64,000 bases of DNA from Spodoptera frugiperda (taxonomy: Eukaryota; Arthropoda; Insecta; Lepidoptera; Noctuidae). A model generated the notes under the pieces. The model was not told the origin of the DNA, ran no database searches, and saw only the letters and a list, made by a program, of their open reading frames with translations. The translations under genes and the position numbers were made by a program. The stretch spans positions 9,893,788 to 9,957,787 of the forward strand of contig NC_064217.1 in the NCBI RefSeq assembly GCF_023101765.2, read 5' to 3'. This document shows, in pieces, positions 47,601 through 60,230 of this stretch; position 1 is the first letter of the stretch, and each line of letters opens with the position of its first letter.

Positions 47601-50512
47601 GGAATCAATACTAAGGCGATTCAAATTGCAGCTTACTTGCTGAACATTCCTGTAGAGAAAATTATAGTGAAGGAGAATAACACTGTGATAGCACCAAACT
47701 GTTCCTTGTCTGGAGGAAGTATTATGAATCAGAATGTTATATTGGGAGTAAAACGAGCTTGTCAACAACTACTCGAAAGATTAAAGCCAGTAAGAGATAC
47801 TATGGATAATCCTACATGGGAAGAACTGATAACTAAAGCGTATAATAGTAACGTGGATTTGCAAGCTCATGGATTTACAAGAACCGATGAGGAGTATCCT
47901 TTCCCAGTGTATGGAGTAACGTTAGCTGAAGTAGAAGTAGACATATTAACTGGCCAGTCTGAGTTACTGAGAGTAGATCTTTACGAAGATGCTGGACAGA
48001 GCGTTAGTCCAGAAATCGATATTGGTCAAGTAAGTTCGTAGCTTTACACACTTATATTTGTTTTGTACCAAATACTTTATTGATTTTATATTTCTTTAGG
48101 TGGAAGGTGCTTTCATGATGGGTGTGGGATACTGGACTTCTGAGCAGCTAATATATTCTCCGACTGGAGAACTCCTCACAGACAGGTCGTGGAACTACTA
48201 CGTGCCTCTGTGTAGAGATATACCTCGAGATTGGAGGGTCTACTTCAGGAAGAATTCTTATAGTTCGGATACTGTTTTTGGGTCTAAGTGTAAGTATAAT
48301 TCAATGGAATTTAATATGGCATTTCCAATGGTGAAATTGGGTAGGAAAAGCTGAAGTAGTTCAATAATTTAGTAAATTGTACTTGCAAGCCAAAACATTG
48401 TCAGGGGTCCCTTAATAAATTATTGCATTTTATTTAGGACATTAGCATGAGGCATCGCGATTGTGTATAAATGGTAATTGGCTGGCCATTGTCTACGAGG
48501 GCTTTGGGAATTTATGTCCTTGGGTAGCTGTTATCATTGCCCTCCATTAACCAACTGCTACTTCGTTCTTAATTTATAATGGAGCTACATTAGAAATTTA
48601 TTTTTATCTCTCCTTCATTTATATTATTTCTTTGTTGACATCAACTTAATTAACTAACTTAATTATATTTCTGCTATAATTAGTGTTTGATTTATAAGGG
48701 TAGTTCTTCGAAATTTGATTCTTCGACTGATTCATATGGCCAAAATTTTATTCCACTTTAAGATCTGTAACACGTGTTCATATGAAAATAGGTATACCAA
48801 ATAATACGTTATTATATTATATTTGGATGAGGGACTCGTTTTTAAAAAATAGTTTTCGAGATATCGACGTTCGCATATTTTCTGCCCAGATGAATCAGAA
48901 ATTGTTACAGATGAATCTGTTGAACAATTGAAAATTGTAAGTAAATGAGCTCTGTATTTCACGTTCTTTTAATTTCTTGTTAGCATACCATTTTCGAGTA
49001 CTTTCGCACAGAGAAATCACGAGCATTCATCATCACGCTTGCTCAGGGCGGATTAGCAATTTCAGACTCATATTAATTACATTCCTCAAAAAAAAAGTTT
49101 TTAAATTATAGCTATAACATTTATAGCTAAGTTAATTTAAAAATAAGACTAGTAAAAAAATGGACAATGCAACAAGAGCATTATTTTATGATTCATGTGC
49201 GGTTTTGACCATACGAATCAGGCACAGATGAATCAGGATTTTGCTTACAATCATGCATAACTCATCGTATATACAGACTTCATTCTTATCATTTTTCTAC
49301 ACGAATGTATAACCAAAAAGCTTCACACGAAACATAGATTGAAGTTTTAAAACTGTAAAGTAAATTTTATAAAATAGGCATTGTAATCAGGATGCCATGT
49401 AAACCAAACACAGATGAATCAGATATTTACCTTAGTAACACCTGGATCTAAGCCAACCAGCCGCACGTCCGCCTCCTATCTTGTCCGTTGCACGCCTGGT
49501 TTCCCTCCGCACAGGAAGCCAGACTCTCATTATTAATACCCGACCAAGTATGGTCATTCGTAGCTTACGCCATATTAATCAGTATTATACGCCGGACACT
49601 TCTTATTTATTTATTTATAATCATACTAACATAGTTATAACGAATGCATATATTTTTTTGAAGAGGACAACTCATCTCCTTTCGATGTAATTATAATTTA
49701 TATTGAAGTATCAAAGGGAAAATGCGAAATCGACTACTTTGTTCCGGAAAATGGCAAACGGACACGCCATATGAATCAGAAGAACAAGCTTTAAAAAAAA
49801 TTATGTAGTACCTAGACTGCAATTATTTAAAAAATGTTATTTGTCCTAGTAACTGATATAGCTAAACTATACTAAAAAAAATATTATATGCTGTTTTGTT
49901 AGTTGGTTTCATAAATATTCCCATAGACATCGAAAATTTTGTCTCTGAAGAACTACCCATAATCTAATTTTGGTGCAGGTATCGGTGAGCCACCAATTTG
50001 TATGGCGGTGGTAGTGGCTCTGGCTATGCGGGAAGCTATCGTCGCAGCCCGATTGGAGGCAGGCATTCCTACCACAGAGTGGTTCCAAGAACGTGAGTAT
50101 AATACCTGGAGTAAAGTATGGGATCGCACACTTGATTCAGATATTTTTTAATTAATCATTTTGTAAGTCAAATGCTGAAGAAAATATTGTGAAAATTTTA
50201 ATACATAATAGGAGATCCCCAACAACAACCCTAAATTCCTAACCCCCAAAAAGCCGGCAAAGCACTTGTACGCCTCTGGTGTTTCAAGTGTCCATGGGCG
50301 GCGGCGATTGCTTACCATCAGGTGATACGTCCACCTATGTCGGCGTGTTTCACAAAAAATGGAGATGGATATTGTGATTTTTTTAATGTCTTTATAATTT
50401 ATTTTCTTTTTTTTGTACATGTTTATTCTTTTGTTTTACAGAGGGACCCTACACTGTGGAACGAAACTTGCTGCTCTCGTCCACTAATGTAGCTGATTTT
50501 AAGTTTAATTGA
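41609..50512 (+). CDS. AOX: Aldehyde oxidase, tandem copy 1 (17 coding exons, 1257 aa)
   Basis: Molybdo-flavoenzyme of the xanthine dehydrogenase/aldehyde oxidase family; expected to oxidise aldehydes to acids in the cytosol using 2x[2Fe-2S], FAD and molybdopterin. Exons: 41609-41651, 42412-42566, 42914-43074, 43359-43735, 43826-44046, 44226-44328, 44459-44586, 45045-45332, 45667-45828, 45907-46035, 46117-46601, 46720-46903, 46992-47187, 47263-48029, 48100-48289, 49979-50092, 50442-50512; they sum to 3774 nt in one open frame. First cluster C42, C47, C50, C67; second C107, C110, C142, C144 (CRCTGYRPI). The FAD region is about residues 205-430 (NAGTTL at 278). The molybdenum domain runs from about 550, with EMGQG near 987-991 and the catalytic Glu in GEPP near 1200. 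XDH has Glu after GGFGGK; here the residue is Leu767, which favours AOX over XDH. Intron 5 is GC-AG. Paralogue number is not assignable, so the symbol is generic. Substrate unknown. Confidence 0.93.
42186..42247 (+). mobile_element. RTE-type LINE 3' tail in AOX copy 1 intron 1
   Basis: GTGGAGGACCAAGGGGGAGGC, TTTGTTCAGCAGTGGACG and a GATGATGATGAT tail match the 3' end of the RTE piece at 18.4 kb in the opposite orientation. Confidence 0.7.
48698..49958. mobile_element. 1261-bp DNA transposon in AOX copy 1 intron 15
   Basis: Perfect 12-bp terminal inverted repeats GGGTAGTTCTTC / GAAGAACTACCC are flanked by ATAA at 48694-48697 and 49959-49962, a target duplication. Inside, the motif CAGATGAATCAG or a near match recurs at about 48891, 48909, 49225, 49408 and 49771, with CTGATTCAT in reverse at 48729. 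No transposase frame, so non-autonomous. It explains why this intron is 1689 bp here but 111 bp in copy 2. Confidence 0.82.
50213..50352 (+). repeat. SINE-B fragment in AOX copy 1 intron 16
   Basis: CCTAAATTCCTAACCCCC, AAAGCCGGCAAAGCACTTG, GTGTCCATGGGCGGCGGC and TTGCTTACCATCAGGTGATACG match the 3' half of the 41-kb copy. Confidence 0.72.
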
Positions 50513-50566
50513 AGAATATAAATATTTTACATGACACTTGCAATAATACGTATTTTAATTTCTTTA

Positions 50567-50572
50567 AATAAA
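50567..50572 (+). promoter_or_regulatory. Probable poly(A) signal of AOX copy 1
   Basis: An AATAAA hexamer lies about 55 bases after the stop codon of copy 1 and before the start of copy 2, the expected place for 3' end formation. Confidence 0.5.
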
Positions 50573-50898
50573 TTGAGTAATGTGGGTTCAAATAACGAGA
50601 TGTTTTATTTTCCCCTTAATAAAGTTTGAATGAAAGAGAAAGTGTATGAAATGCATTGCAGTTTTAAGTTTAAATAGACGCTAATGACCTAAACATTATG
50701 TTTTATATTGTCCTAATTGACGTAATGTAATGAAAATAAAACTTTAATGTAATTTTAACTTTAATGTTTAATTTATCGACAACGATTACATATCCAGTTC
50801 ACACTAGAAGTGTAACTATTTACTATTTATTATACTGGTATATTAAATATAGTGCTATTGTTTGGTAACAATTTGGTGAAGCTGGTCGACAGACAGAC

Positions 50899-53800
50899 AT
50901 GGGGAAGATATCGTTTAAAATCAATGGATTACCGTACTCAGGTAGAGTTTTGCAGTTTTATAATAGCGAGTTCATATAATGTTTATAAATTCATCTTATA
51001 GTGCATCAATTGATCTGAAATGCTATCAGTATTGCTCTACGTTGTGAATTGTGATATAAATCTTATTTCATATATTATACCGGAGCTGCGGACTACCGGG
51101 ATTACCGGGGCTCCACATAAAAATTAGTGTTCTCAATTGTTACTGGTACATCCTAACAATTGTTACTGGTTTCATTATTGGAAATTGGCAAAGCTATTCT
51201 CATTTTTACGAAGCTATAATCCTTTCCTTTCTACCCTTTAAAACATTGGTGAATATTGATCCACTAGTGGGATGCGAGGTGAGCTCGGACGTGACGCTGC
51301 TGGACTACTTGCGGCTGCACGCGGGGCTGCGCGGCACCAAGTACATGTGCCGCGAGGGTGGCTGCGGAGCCTGCATCGTCAGCGTGCACCAACCTGCCGG
51401 CACATCTTATGCTGTCAACTCGGTCAGTTTACTAGAATAAGTAAAAAGTTATAATCTCCTTTGTTCGTAGAAATCGCGCTTGCTGTAAAAAATATTTTTG
51501 ACAATTTCCAAAGTCAAATCGTTTATATCAATTAAATTAATATGAAGTACTGTTGGACTTCAAACAAAATAAAAAGTGTCAGTCTGTCTGTCAGTCCTTT
51601 AACAGAACTATTTCCTCATTGCAAGTGTTTATATGGAGAAGAACAAACAAAAATCTCCATGGTTATTAGTGTTCGTATTAGTTGTTATTATTTTTCAGTT
51701 TCACTATTTACACAGTTTTTGATCACATTGTTCAGTTGGATTGGATCCAAGTTATATTGACTTTTGAACAGATAACACTCTCAGTTTTGCTAATATAGAC
51801 GTTATTAATTCTGATAGTGCATGAAACCCGTAACATCATGCCATGGACTGGAGATCACCACCATTGAGGGTTTGGGTAACAGACTGAAGGGCTACCATGA
51901 GCTACAGACGACACTGGCGGATGGCCATGGTTCTCAATGTGGGTACTGCTCTCCGGCTTGGGTTATGTCGATGAACAGGTAAGAAAATCAAACAACAGTT
52001 AATTGACATACCATAGCTCATGAAAACACGGTAATATACAAATATTTTATTTTATTTTTTGTGCAGTTTACTTCAATCCAACCCTGACATAACAATGTTG
52101 GAAATAGAGAAATCACTATCCAGCAACATTTGCCGCTGTACTGGTTATAGACCCATTCTTGAAGCATTCAAAAATTTCGCCTCAGATGCTCCAAGACAAA
52201 TCAAGCTACCAGATATAGAAGATCTCAAACTCTGTAATAAAACTGGAGAAACATGTGATAAAAGCAATTGTGAAGATAGTGAATGGTGCTTCGTTGATCA
52301 ACAAGTTGACAAAGATGCTATCATTAAGATCAAGTTGAAGGATAATAGACTTTGGTATCGAGTAAATAAAGTCCAAGATATATTCACGATACTAGGAAAA
52401 GAAGGAGACGAGTCTTATATGCTAGTAGCTGGGAATACAGCAAGAGGTTGGTTTGAATATTGATATTCCTCAAGAGTCAGATTTCTTTTATATTTCGTAA
52501 CTAATACAACAATTATGTTATAGGAGTTTACCCCGTAGACGAGCCTCCTCAGGTCCTCATAGACATAAGTGGAGTCCAGGAGCTGAAAGGCTACACACTC
52601 GACCAAAACTTGATTGTGAACGCTGGGACAACACTCACGGAGTTCTTACAGATACTGAAAACTGTTTCTAAAGAAGAATACTTTGGCTATCTACAGAAGA
52701 TCTATGATCATGTTGAGAAAGTTGCTCATGTTGCTGTGAGAAATGTAGGTTTTTAACAAGAAACTAGAGACAAAACAAAACCAACATGAAATGTTAATGG
52801 TAATATATTTGCAGGTGGCATCGATTGCAGGGAACTTAATGATTAAGAATCAGCACAACTGGTTCGCTTCGGACATCTACTTACTATTAGAAACAATTGG
52901 AGCTCAAGTAACAATACGTTAGTGTTCCATATTATAAACGTTTGTTCTTATTACCTTCTTATTTAACTTATTAAATATACATTTTATTTCATTTAGAGAA
53001 CAATATGAGTGCAAAGCAAACGGTGACGATGCAACAGTTTCTGAAAGTTAATATGAGAGGATATGTCATTTGGAACATCATGATGCCACCGTTGTGTAAC
53101 AGCAAGCGTCTGGTTACGTTTAAGGTAATCTTACAAGGTTCCTGTAGATACGTTATATGTGTTTATTCTGTAATATTACTTTGTTTTACTGTTTTTACAG
53201 GTTATGCCTCGCTCTGAGAATTCCCATGCTTTTGTAAACGCGGGCTTTTTGTATAATTTATCAACTGATAATGTTGTCAAGTCTGCAAGGATAGTCTTTG
53301 GAGCACTTTCTCCAACAAATGCTAAATCTAACTACAGTCGAGCCTGTGCCACAGAAAATTTCTTGATCGGAAAGAAGCTTTTTACCAACGAAACTCTAAC
53401 GTCAGCAATTAAAATATTGGAACAGGAATTAGTGGTTGAATATAACCCACCAGATCCTTCGGTCGAGTATAAAAAGAACGTTGCTATTGGTTTATTTTAC
53501 AAAGTAAGAATTTACCTTTTTAAGCGGTCAAACTAGTGACTTAATGTTGCTTAGTGTTCTGAAAATATCGGTTTATTTACAGGGTTTACTGATACTTTCT
53601 CCGGAGACAAACCTTAACACACGATACAAATCTGGAGCTATTACTTTGCGTGATACCCGCCCGGTATCTAAGGCTACACAGGTGTTTGAAACCAACCGCT
53701 CAGTGTGGCCGGTGTCGCAACCTATTGCGAAAGTAGAAGCTTTGGTTAGTGAACTTCGTAGGACTTTAATCAGATAGTAGAATCTTGTTATTTATAATTT

Positions 53801-56800
53801 GTAAATAATTTTTATTTTTTTTATAGATTCAATGTGCAGGAGAGGCTTTTTATACTGAAGACTTGCCTAACGTAGCAAATGAGGTTTTTTGTTCTCTAGC
53901 ACTTAGCACAGTAGGGGTGGGTGACATCGTGTCCATCGACGCAAGCGAAGCCTTGGTAAGAGTACGTACTTGTATTTAATAAGAGTTGACAATTCAATCT
54001 TAACACTCAAACTTTCTTGCAGGCGTATCCTGGAGTGATAGCTTTCTACACAGCTAAAGATATCCCGGGGATTAATTCTTTTACGCCATTAGACTCATTT
54101 TTATATACAAAACCTGAAGAAATATTAGCATCAACTTCAGTGAAGTATTTTAATCAGCCAATCGGTATAGTAGTAGCTGAAACCCGTTATATTGCTGATA
54201 GAGCTGCTAAATTAGTGAAAGCAACATACACAAATGTTAGAGAACCAGTCTTAGATATAAGACAGACTATAGGTGATGCAAGTAGGAGTACTCTATTCAC
54301 TCAAATAGAAGCTACTGAAAGAGGCACAGATGAAGTAAGAGTGATTAAAGGAGCTAATTCAATTTATGCTCAATCCCATTTTACTATGGAAACCATGACA
54401 GCTGTGGTTTTACCTTCTGATGAGGGCCTTAATGTATATTGTGCAACGCAGTGGATGGAAGGAGTACAGTTGATGGTTGCACGGGCTTTAAACATGCAGC
54501 AAAATAGGTAAGTTACCATTTTAAAATTAAAACAAAGAAATAGAAAATTTTACTTTGAATGTAATCGTAATATTTTTACGGCAGGGTTGATGTGCACACT
54601 CGACGTATTGGCGGAGGCTACGGTTTAAAATTATCCCGTTGTATCCAAGGTGCCATTGCTGCTGCACTGACTGTGAAGAAACTCAACAGACCTTGTCGAT
54701 TCATCCAGTCGTTGACTACTACCACAAGAGCCGTAGGCAAGAGACTGCCTTGCTATTCAGACTTTGAGGTAATTTTAATCTGAGATCTTGTAATCTGAGC
54801 TAAATTTTGTGAACAAGAATGCCGATGCCCGCGAATGACCAATAAAACGAGGTTAAGGATGCTTTCTCACCAGAGATGTGCTATGTTACGTTGCTGTGGA
54901 TGCGTTTAGCTTCCATCAATATCCATTGGTACACATAGCTTAGCACTGGTGGAAATGGACTCAGCTAAGCTTAAAGTAAGTAGTAGTAAAATTTTCGATA
55001 TTTATACAATTTTAAAACTCATGTTTTCAGGCTGGTGTGAACAGTTCTGGAGAAATTCAATACATTAATTCTAGGTTGTTTGAAGACAATGGATACAAAA
55101 CAAATGAACTGCTGATTTTGCTTGGTATTGGACAATATAACAACGCTTACAATAAAGCACGGTGGAAGTATACAGGTTTTGATAATATCACGGATACAGC
55201 CAAAAATTCATGGATGAGAGCACCAGGCAAGTTGAATATTTATTAACAGATAAGTAAGAAATATCCACCATTGGATTTAATTTTGAATTTATCTTTATGA
55301 AACATCAGACTATGATGATGGTATTAAGATGTATGTATTTTATGACTTGACAGGTACTTTGGAACACATAGCTATGGCTGAACTTGTCATGGAACAAATT
55401 TCTTACGAGATGAATCTAGATCCTCTTGATGTCAGGCTAGTCAACTTGGATCCCAAATACAGAAACGATATGAAAGAAATGGTGGACAACATTATTGTAC
55501 GGTCCGATTATGTCAAAAGGCGAGAAATTGTCAATCAATTTAATGCAGCAAACAGATGGAAAAAGAGAGGTTTAAGATTCTCTTTTCTGCGTTGGTCTCC
55601 AGCCGGAGGAGCGAATTATTATATCAATTTGTCAGTATTTCGAGGAGATGGCACTGTAGTTATAACACATGGTGGTATTGAAATGGGACAGGGAATTAAT
55701 ACTAAAGCCGTTCAAGTTGCAGCTTACCTTCTGAAGATTCCTGTTGAGAAAATTATTGTAAAAGAAAACAATACTGTTATAGCTCCCAATTGCTTTTTAT
55801 CTGGAGGGAGCATTGTTAATTATGACGTTATTGCTGGGGTGTCTAAAGCATGCAAACAACTTTTAAGTAGATTACAACCAATAAGAGATCAAATGGACAA
55901 TCCTACGTGGGAAGAATTGATTATAAAAGCATACAATGATAACGTGGACTTGCAAGCTCATGGGTTTACGACTACGACCGAGGAGTATCCCTATGATGTT
56001 TATGGAGTAGCTTTAGCTGAAGTGGAATTAGATGTGTTGACAGGAGAGTTTGAACTACTGAGAGTGGACCTTTGTGAAGATATCGGACAGAGTGTTAGTC
56101 CTGAAATTGATATTGGTCAAGTAAGTGTTTGTTTGTATTATAGCTGTTGTGACTAACGAATAAGTGACTGCACGGTTGGTGCCACACAATGTATAGCGGG
56201 TTCGATTCTCGCACAAAGCAACTCTTTGTAGGTGATCTATAAATTGTTGTTTCTACTTTTTAAGGATGCAACTTGAGTAGTTTCAAGCCATACTATTTAA
56301 TTAAATTTAAATGTTCATAGGTGATTGCGACCTAATTTTATTGCAATTACGCAATAAATAAGTTTTCTTACATAACTCGATTCTGGTTAAGGTGGAAGGA
56401 GCATTCATGATGGGTGTGGGCTACTGGACGAGTGAACACATGGTCTACGCTCCAACAGGCGAACTCCTGACCAATCGTACTTGGAACTACCATGTACCAC
56501 TGGCCAGGGACATTCCTCAGGATTGGAGAATATACTTTAGGAAAAATTCCTACACGGAGGATATTATTTTTGGCACTAAGTGTAAGTTTTAAAAACCTCT
56601 ATAGATATGCATAAAAATAAAATTGATATCGATAATGATATAATGATTGAATGAATGTATAACTTCAAAACATATATTTTATCGTTTATCAGGTATTGGA
56701 GAGCCCCCAATATGCATGGCTGTCGTTGTTGCTTTTGCCTTGAGAGAAGCCATTGTTGCAGCTAGATTAGAGTCGGGAATTCCTACCACACAGTGGTATC

Positions 56801-57217
56801 AAGAGGGTAATTGTAACACATTTAACATATAGCAAAATAAATTAACCGTATTTTTTTCAGATAAGTGTAACGTTACGCCTTTTATCCCCGATAGGGTAGG
56901 CAGAGGTGCACATTACGTAATGTCGCTATACAATGTACACCCACTTTTCACCATTTGTGTTATAAGTCCCATGTAATAGCGGGTGAGTTTATTGCCATAT
57001 ACTGGACACAATTTCAAACTACGAGCTACTGGTCAGAAATTTAGAAAAAAAACATAGTATGTACTAGTTTACCCGACCCGGGAATCGACCTCTTGATTTT
57101 TCAGATAACTGTAACCAATATGTACCTTTATTTTATCATTTTACAGATGGTCCGTACACAGTGGAAAGAAATTATTTATTGACATCGACAAATCCTGCAG
57201 ACTTCAAGTTTAATTAG
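50899..57217 (+). CDS. AOX: Aldehyde oxidase, tandem copy 2 (17 coding exons, 1263 aa)
   Basis: Second AOX, 387 bp after the stop of copy 1, same strand and same exon phases. Exons: 50899-50941, 51268-51422, 51818-51978, 52067-52446, 52524-52744, 52815-52917, 52997-53124, 53201-53503, 53583-53744, 53827-53955, 54023-54507, 54585-54768, 55031-55226, 55354-56120, 56392-56581, 56693-56806, 57147-57217; total 3792 nt, open throughout. It is longer than copy 1 by one residue in exon 4 and five in exon 8. Iron-sulphur cysteines are C42, C47, C50, C67, C107, C110, C142 and C144. The molybdenum-pocket loop reads RRIGGGYGLKLS (copy 1 has RRCGGAYGLKLS), EMGQG is kept, and the catalytic Glu in GEPP is near residue 1206. 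Intron 13 uses a GC donor (CCAG/GCAAGT). Introns 12, 14 and 16 hold MITE or SINE sequence. It looks functional; different pocket residues may mean different substrates from copy 1 (inference). Confidence 0.93.
51078..51122 (+). repeat. Repeat family C fragment in AOX copy 2 intron 1
   Basis: GGAGCTGCGGACTACCGGG and TTACCGGGGCTCC match the left end of family C; the rest is missing. Confidence 0.45.
54847..54970. mobile_element. CCACCAG-type MITE fragment in AOX copy 2 intron 12
   Basis: GATGCTTTCTCACCAGAGATG, TGTGCTATGTTACG, CACATAGCTTAGCACTGGTGG and GGACTCAGCTAAGC match the MITE at 25983. The same intron in copy 1 is 88 bp and lacks it, so it entered after the duplication or was lost from copy 1. 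Confidence 0.6.
56160..56260 (+). repeat. SINE family E in AOX copy 2 intron 14
   Basis: GTATAGCGGGTTCGATTCTC (box B-like), GCAACTCTTTGT and AAATTGTTGTTTCT match the 32.0-kb copy. The matching intron in copy 1 is only 70 bp. Confidence 0.5.
56870..57105 (-). mobile_element. SINE-A copy in AOX copy 2 intron 16
   Basis: CGTTACGCCTTTTATCCCCG, GGCAGAGGTGCACATTACG, ACACCCACTTTTCACC and the box B remnant CGACCCGGGAATCGACCTC. The tRNA-like head is cut. Confidence 0.75.
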
Positions 57218-60097
57218 ATGAACATTATAACCTAACTACATACTATCTATACTAACTTAGTTTATTATAAATAGTTGTGTAATTTTGTATAATCTAAATG
57301 TAACACAAGTAATTATGTTAAACCAATTAACCAGTTACAAACTTCTTCTATTAATACCAAAATTGTGATAGAGATAGCATTATATTATGTTTACTTAATA
57401 TATTTTTTTATTTTACTTCCATTATTTAGTACCTCATTTTGTTATCGTCTTAGTAAAGGCGCGAGCACACCGCGGTGCACGGAGTGGCTACGCACTGGAT
57501 TAAGGTTCGCTTTGTAATAAAATGTAAGTGGTGGTGTCCACAGCAACGGAGAGGCTATGCATGATGAGTTGATGGCGTTATACGATACACCACGAGCACC
57601 GACCGAGCGCGTGGCTTGCTGGAATAGGCGGTCCCATAGCTCAACGTAGTCAACGAGTTGCTACGTTTCCACTGTAGTACACAAATACGACTCACGACTA
57701 TGTACTGCTTGCTCTTATTGCAGCACAGTTTTTAGTGGGTATGCACGTGCCTTCACAGCATGCGTCGCGGTTTGCTCTAGCCTTAACTAAATTATATTCA
57801 CGTTATAAGTTTAAAAGTACCTTTTGTAGGATAAGCAGATTATGTACAAACAGCACAACTAGTTTCACACGGAAATCTGTAGATGCTTTCATCAGTTCTG
57901 AAACTGACAGTAATATAATTTGATCGTCAGTTGAAATATCGTAATTAGACTTATGACAATTGTTTCTGAGAATGTATCTGGCTCCGTGTCTGTGCAGGAT
58001 ATGTTAATTATGTGGTATAATATTGATATTAAGTGTCATTGATTCATCATCCACAAGTCATTATCTTGATTTGCTCATTTTGTATATTAATTAGTTTTGA
58101 TTCGCGGATTAATCCAACTCTTACGTACTATTTGATTCCATGACGATCAATATAAAATCTGATAACGTTACTTACCAAGAATCATCTTTGTTAATCGCAA
58201 ATAGTATCTAGTCAAAATATTACATTACCGTTTTCTAATCACGAAAAATGCGAAATATCGCGAAAAGATTTCATTTAAAAACCAACACAGCATTGTGACC
58301 GACTTTATTATTTTGATGAATTTGATTTGGACGAAAGACCCGTCTCAAGGTCGACTGGAATTGAAATTTATTTGATTTTCAGCCTCATTGTGAGCAAAAC
58401 CTAAATGAATCGGGAGTTAGTCTCAGAGGCACGTGATCTCAATCCAATACTAGGACACGACCAAGTTGTAGGTAGTATTTATACTGTTTTATATTACTGT
58501 TTTAATTATTTTCCATGAATAAAGGTATTTGTAGGGGCAAGGAAATATTAGCTTCAATTCTTCCGTAGCTGCGGTTCTACCTAGCGGGTTTGCCGGGGCT
58601 GCGGCTCGAAAAGCAGCTTCATTTCTTGGAACTCCCATTTTTCATCAAATTGCTTCTCTTTCTCATGATTTGGGTACTTGCTTAACATAACAATTTTCGA
58701 AAGTTTTGAAACTCTTGTCATTCCATCTTAAGCCTAAAGAAATAATTCATTTCTATCGCTTTATTTGACCATAATAACCCCCTATAATAAAGTTTATTAA
58801 ACTGCAGTTTTTATGTCTTCTTATAATGTCAATTAGTTTTCCCCATCGGGGTGCAGTTTGGAGTTTGTTTACAAACAAACACAACGATGTAAACAGGAGT
58901 TAGTTTTATGTAAATTTCCGAGAGGGATCGCGTCAAAATGTCACTATAAGTGCCCGGGTCAGTGGGACAATGGTACTTTACATTCGCGGATCTTTTTATG
59001 GTTCGCGGATTTAAGATAACAATTGTTTTACGCGGCATAGGATTTAAATGATGGGTTAAATGGTGAACATGAAGTCATGGCGTATCTTATTATTAAAGAA
59101 GAAATCATCCTAGAATAATGTGTCTTATATTTAATTACCAGATACTTTAATATTTTGGGTCTGTCTTGAGGTGAGTAATGTGCAGTTTCCATTTGCATAA
59201 ATAACCAGGACATGAAAGAAAATTATTGAAAATATTGCCAAAGTGGCAACTGGACACAGTGCACGGTATGCAATGCAGTTATCGTTAAAACAAACCATGT
59301 ATAAAGAAACGGTCCACGCAAGCCAAGAATGCTAAATTAAAATGATCGCATAAAACAAACATCATCCTATTAAAGTTTTATACCTCACGTATTTGGCGGT
59401 GTTCTCAGACTACCTTTTTGTGGATAAAAGTAAAACTTTACTCACGTTTACACCCGACTTGCACGCGACTCTAGCATTTATATTGGTGTAATAAAAGCTC
59501 TTTTACTGTAAAAGCCACTTAACTGAGAAGTAGAAGCTGAATTAGACTTTATTTAAAAGAGTGAGAGTTGACAATTGCGTTGTTAGAACAGCGAGTAACG
59601 TTTAGAGCATTATAATGCGTCGTGTTAGCCGAAGATTCGTTTTAATTCAGTTGGTTAATCTGCTAAGAGATTTGATGATCGCACTTTTATTACTTTTCCT
59701 CTATCATCTCTTAATTATAGAGAAACGTTTCATCTCAGGGATATTTGTCAGATAATTGAAAATTAGTTCTGGGAAATAATATGGAGCTGCTTTTGATCTT
59801 CGTACTTGCCTGAAGCAATAAGCCATATTTTAAACAAAAGATAATGTATTGTCATTTCTTGGAATGATTCTTGTTCCAGATCTTTTAAGAATTTAAGCTA
59901 AATTCGACCTTGGTACAATACTGGATGATTGCTTATTGACTGTTTACATATAAACTGCAGTAACACTCACTCAGACTTACTTACAAGAGATCATTTAAGT
60001 CTTTTATGTTCCCATTTACCTTTATAATCCCAACGTTTGACTCCAATATGCACAAACACAGCCCCTGTTAATACTTAATGGGAAATTAACTGAATTA
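57218..60097. other. No gene seen between AOX copies 2 and 3 (first part)
   Basis: No canonical AATAAA lies close after the copy 2 stop; the first is at 57516. 57460-57730 is CG-richer with repeated GAGTGGCTACGC/GTTGCTACG motifs, perhaps an old MITE. A family C fragment (GTTCTACCTAGCGGGTTTG) lies at 58570-58620. No exon resembling AOX was found. Confidence 0.4.
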
Positions 60098-60230
60098 GGG
60101 TGCTTTCCCACCAGAGATATGCTACGTAGTTATGCATGATGATGATATGATGTAGTAGCTAAGCTGTGAAACTATGTGACCGTTTCCACTGATACTAAGC
60201 TATGTGCTGTGCTTTTCCTGATAGTGCAGA
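60098..60230. mobile_element. CCACCAG-type MITE, diverged
   Basis: GGTGCTTTCCCACCAGAGAT, GTAGCTAAGCTGTGAAAC and GTTTCCACTGATACTAAGC follow the family's order. A GATGATGATATGATG insertion lies inside. Confidence 0.55.

Noticed and set aside
41609..57217. Xanthine dehydrogenase identity
   Set aside because: The Glu after GGFGGK used by XDH is Leu in both copies, and the RAPG and pocket segments follow insect AOX.
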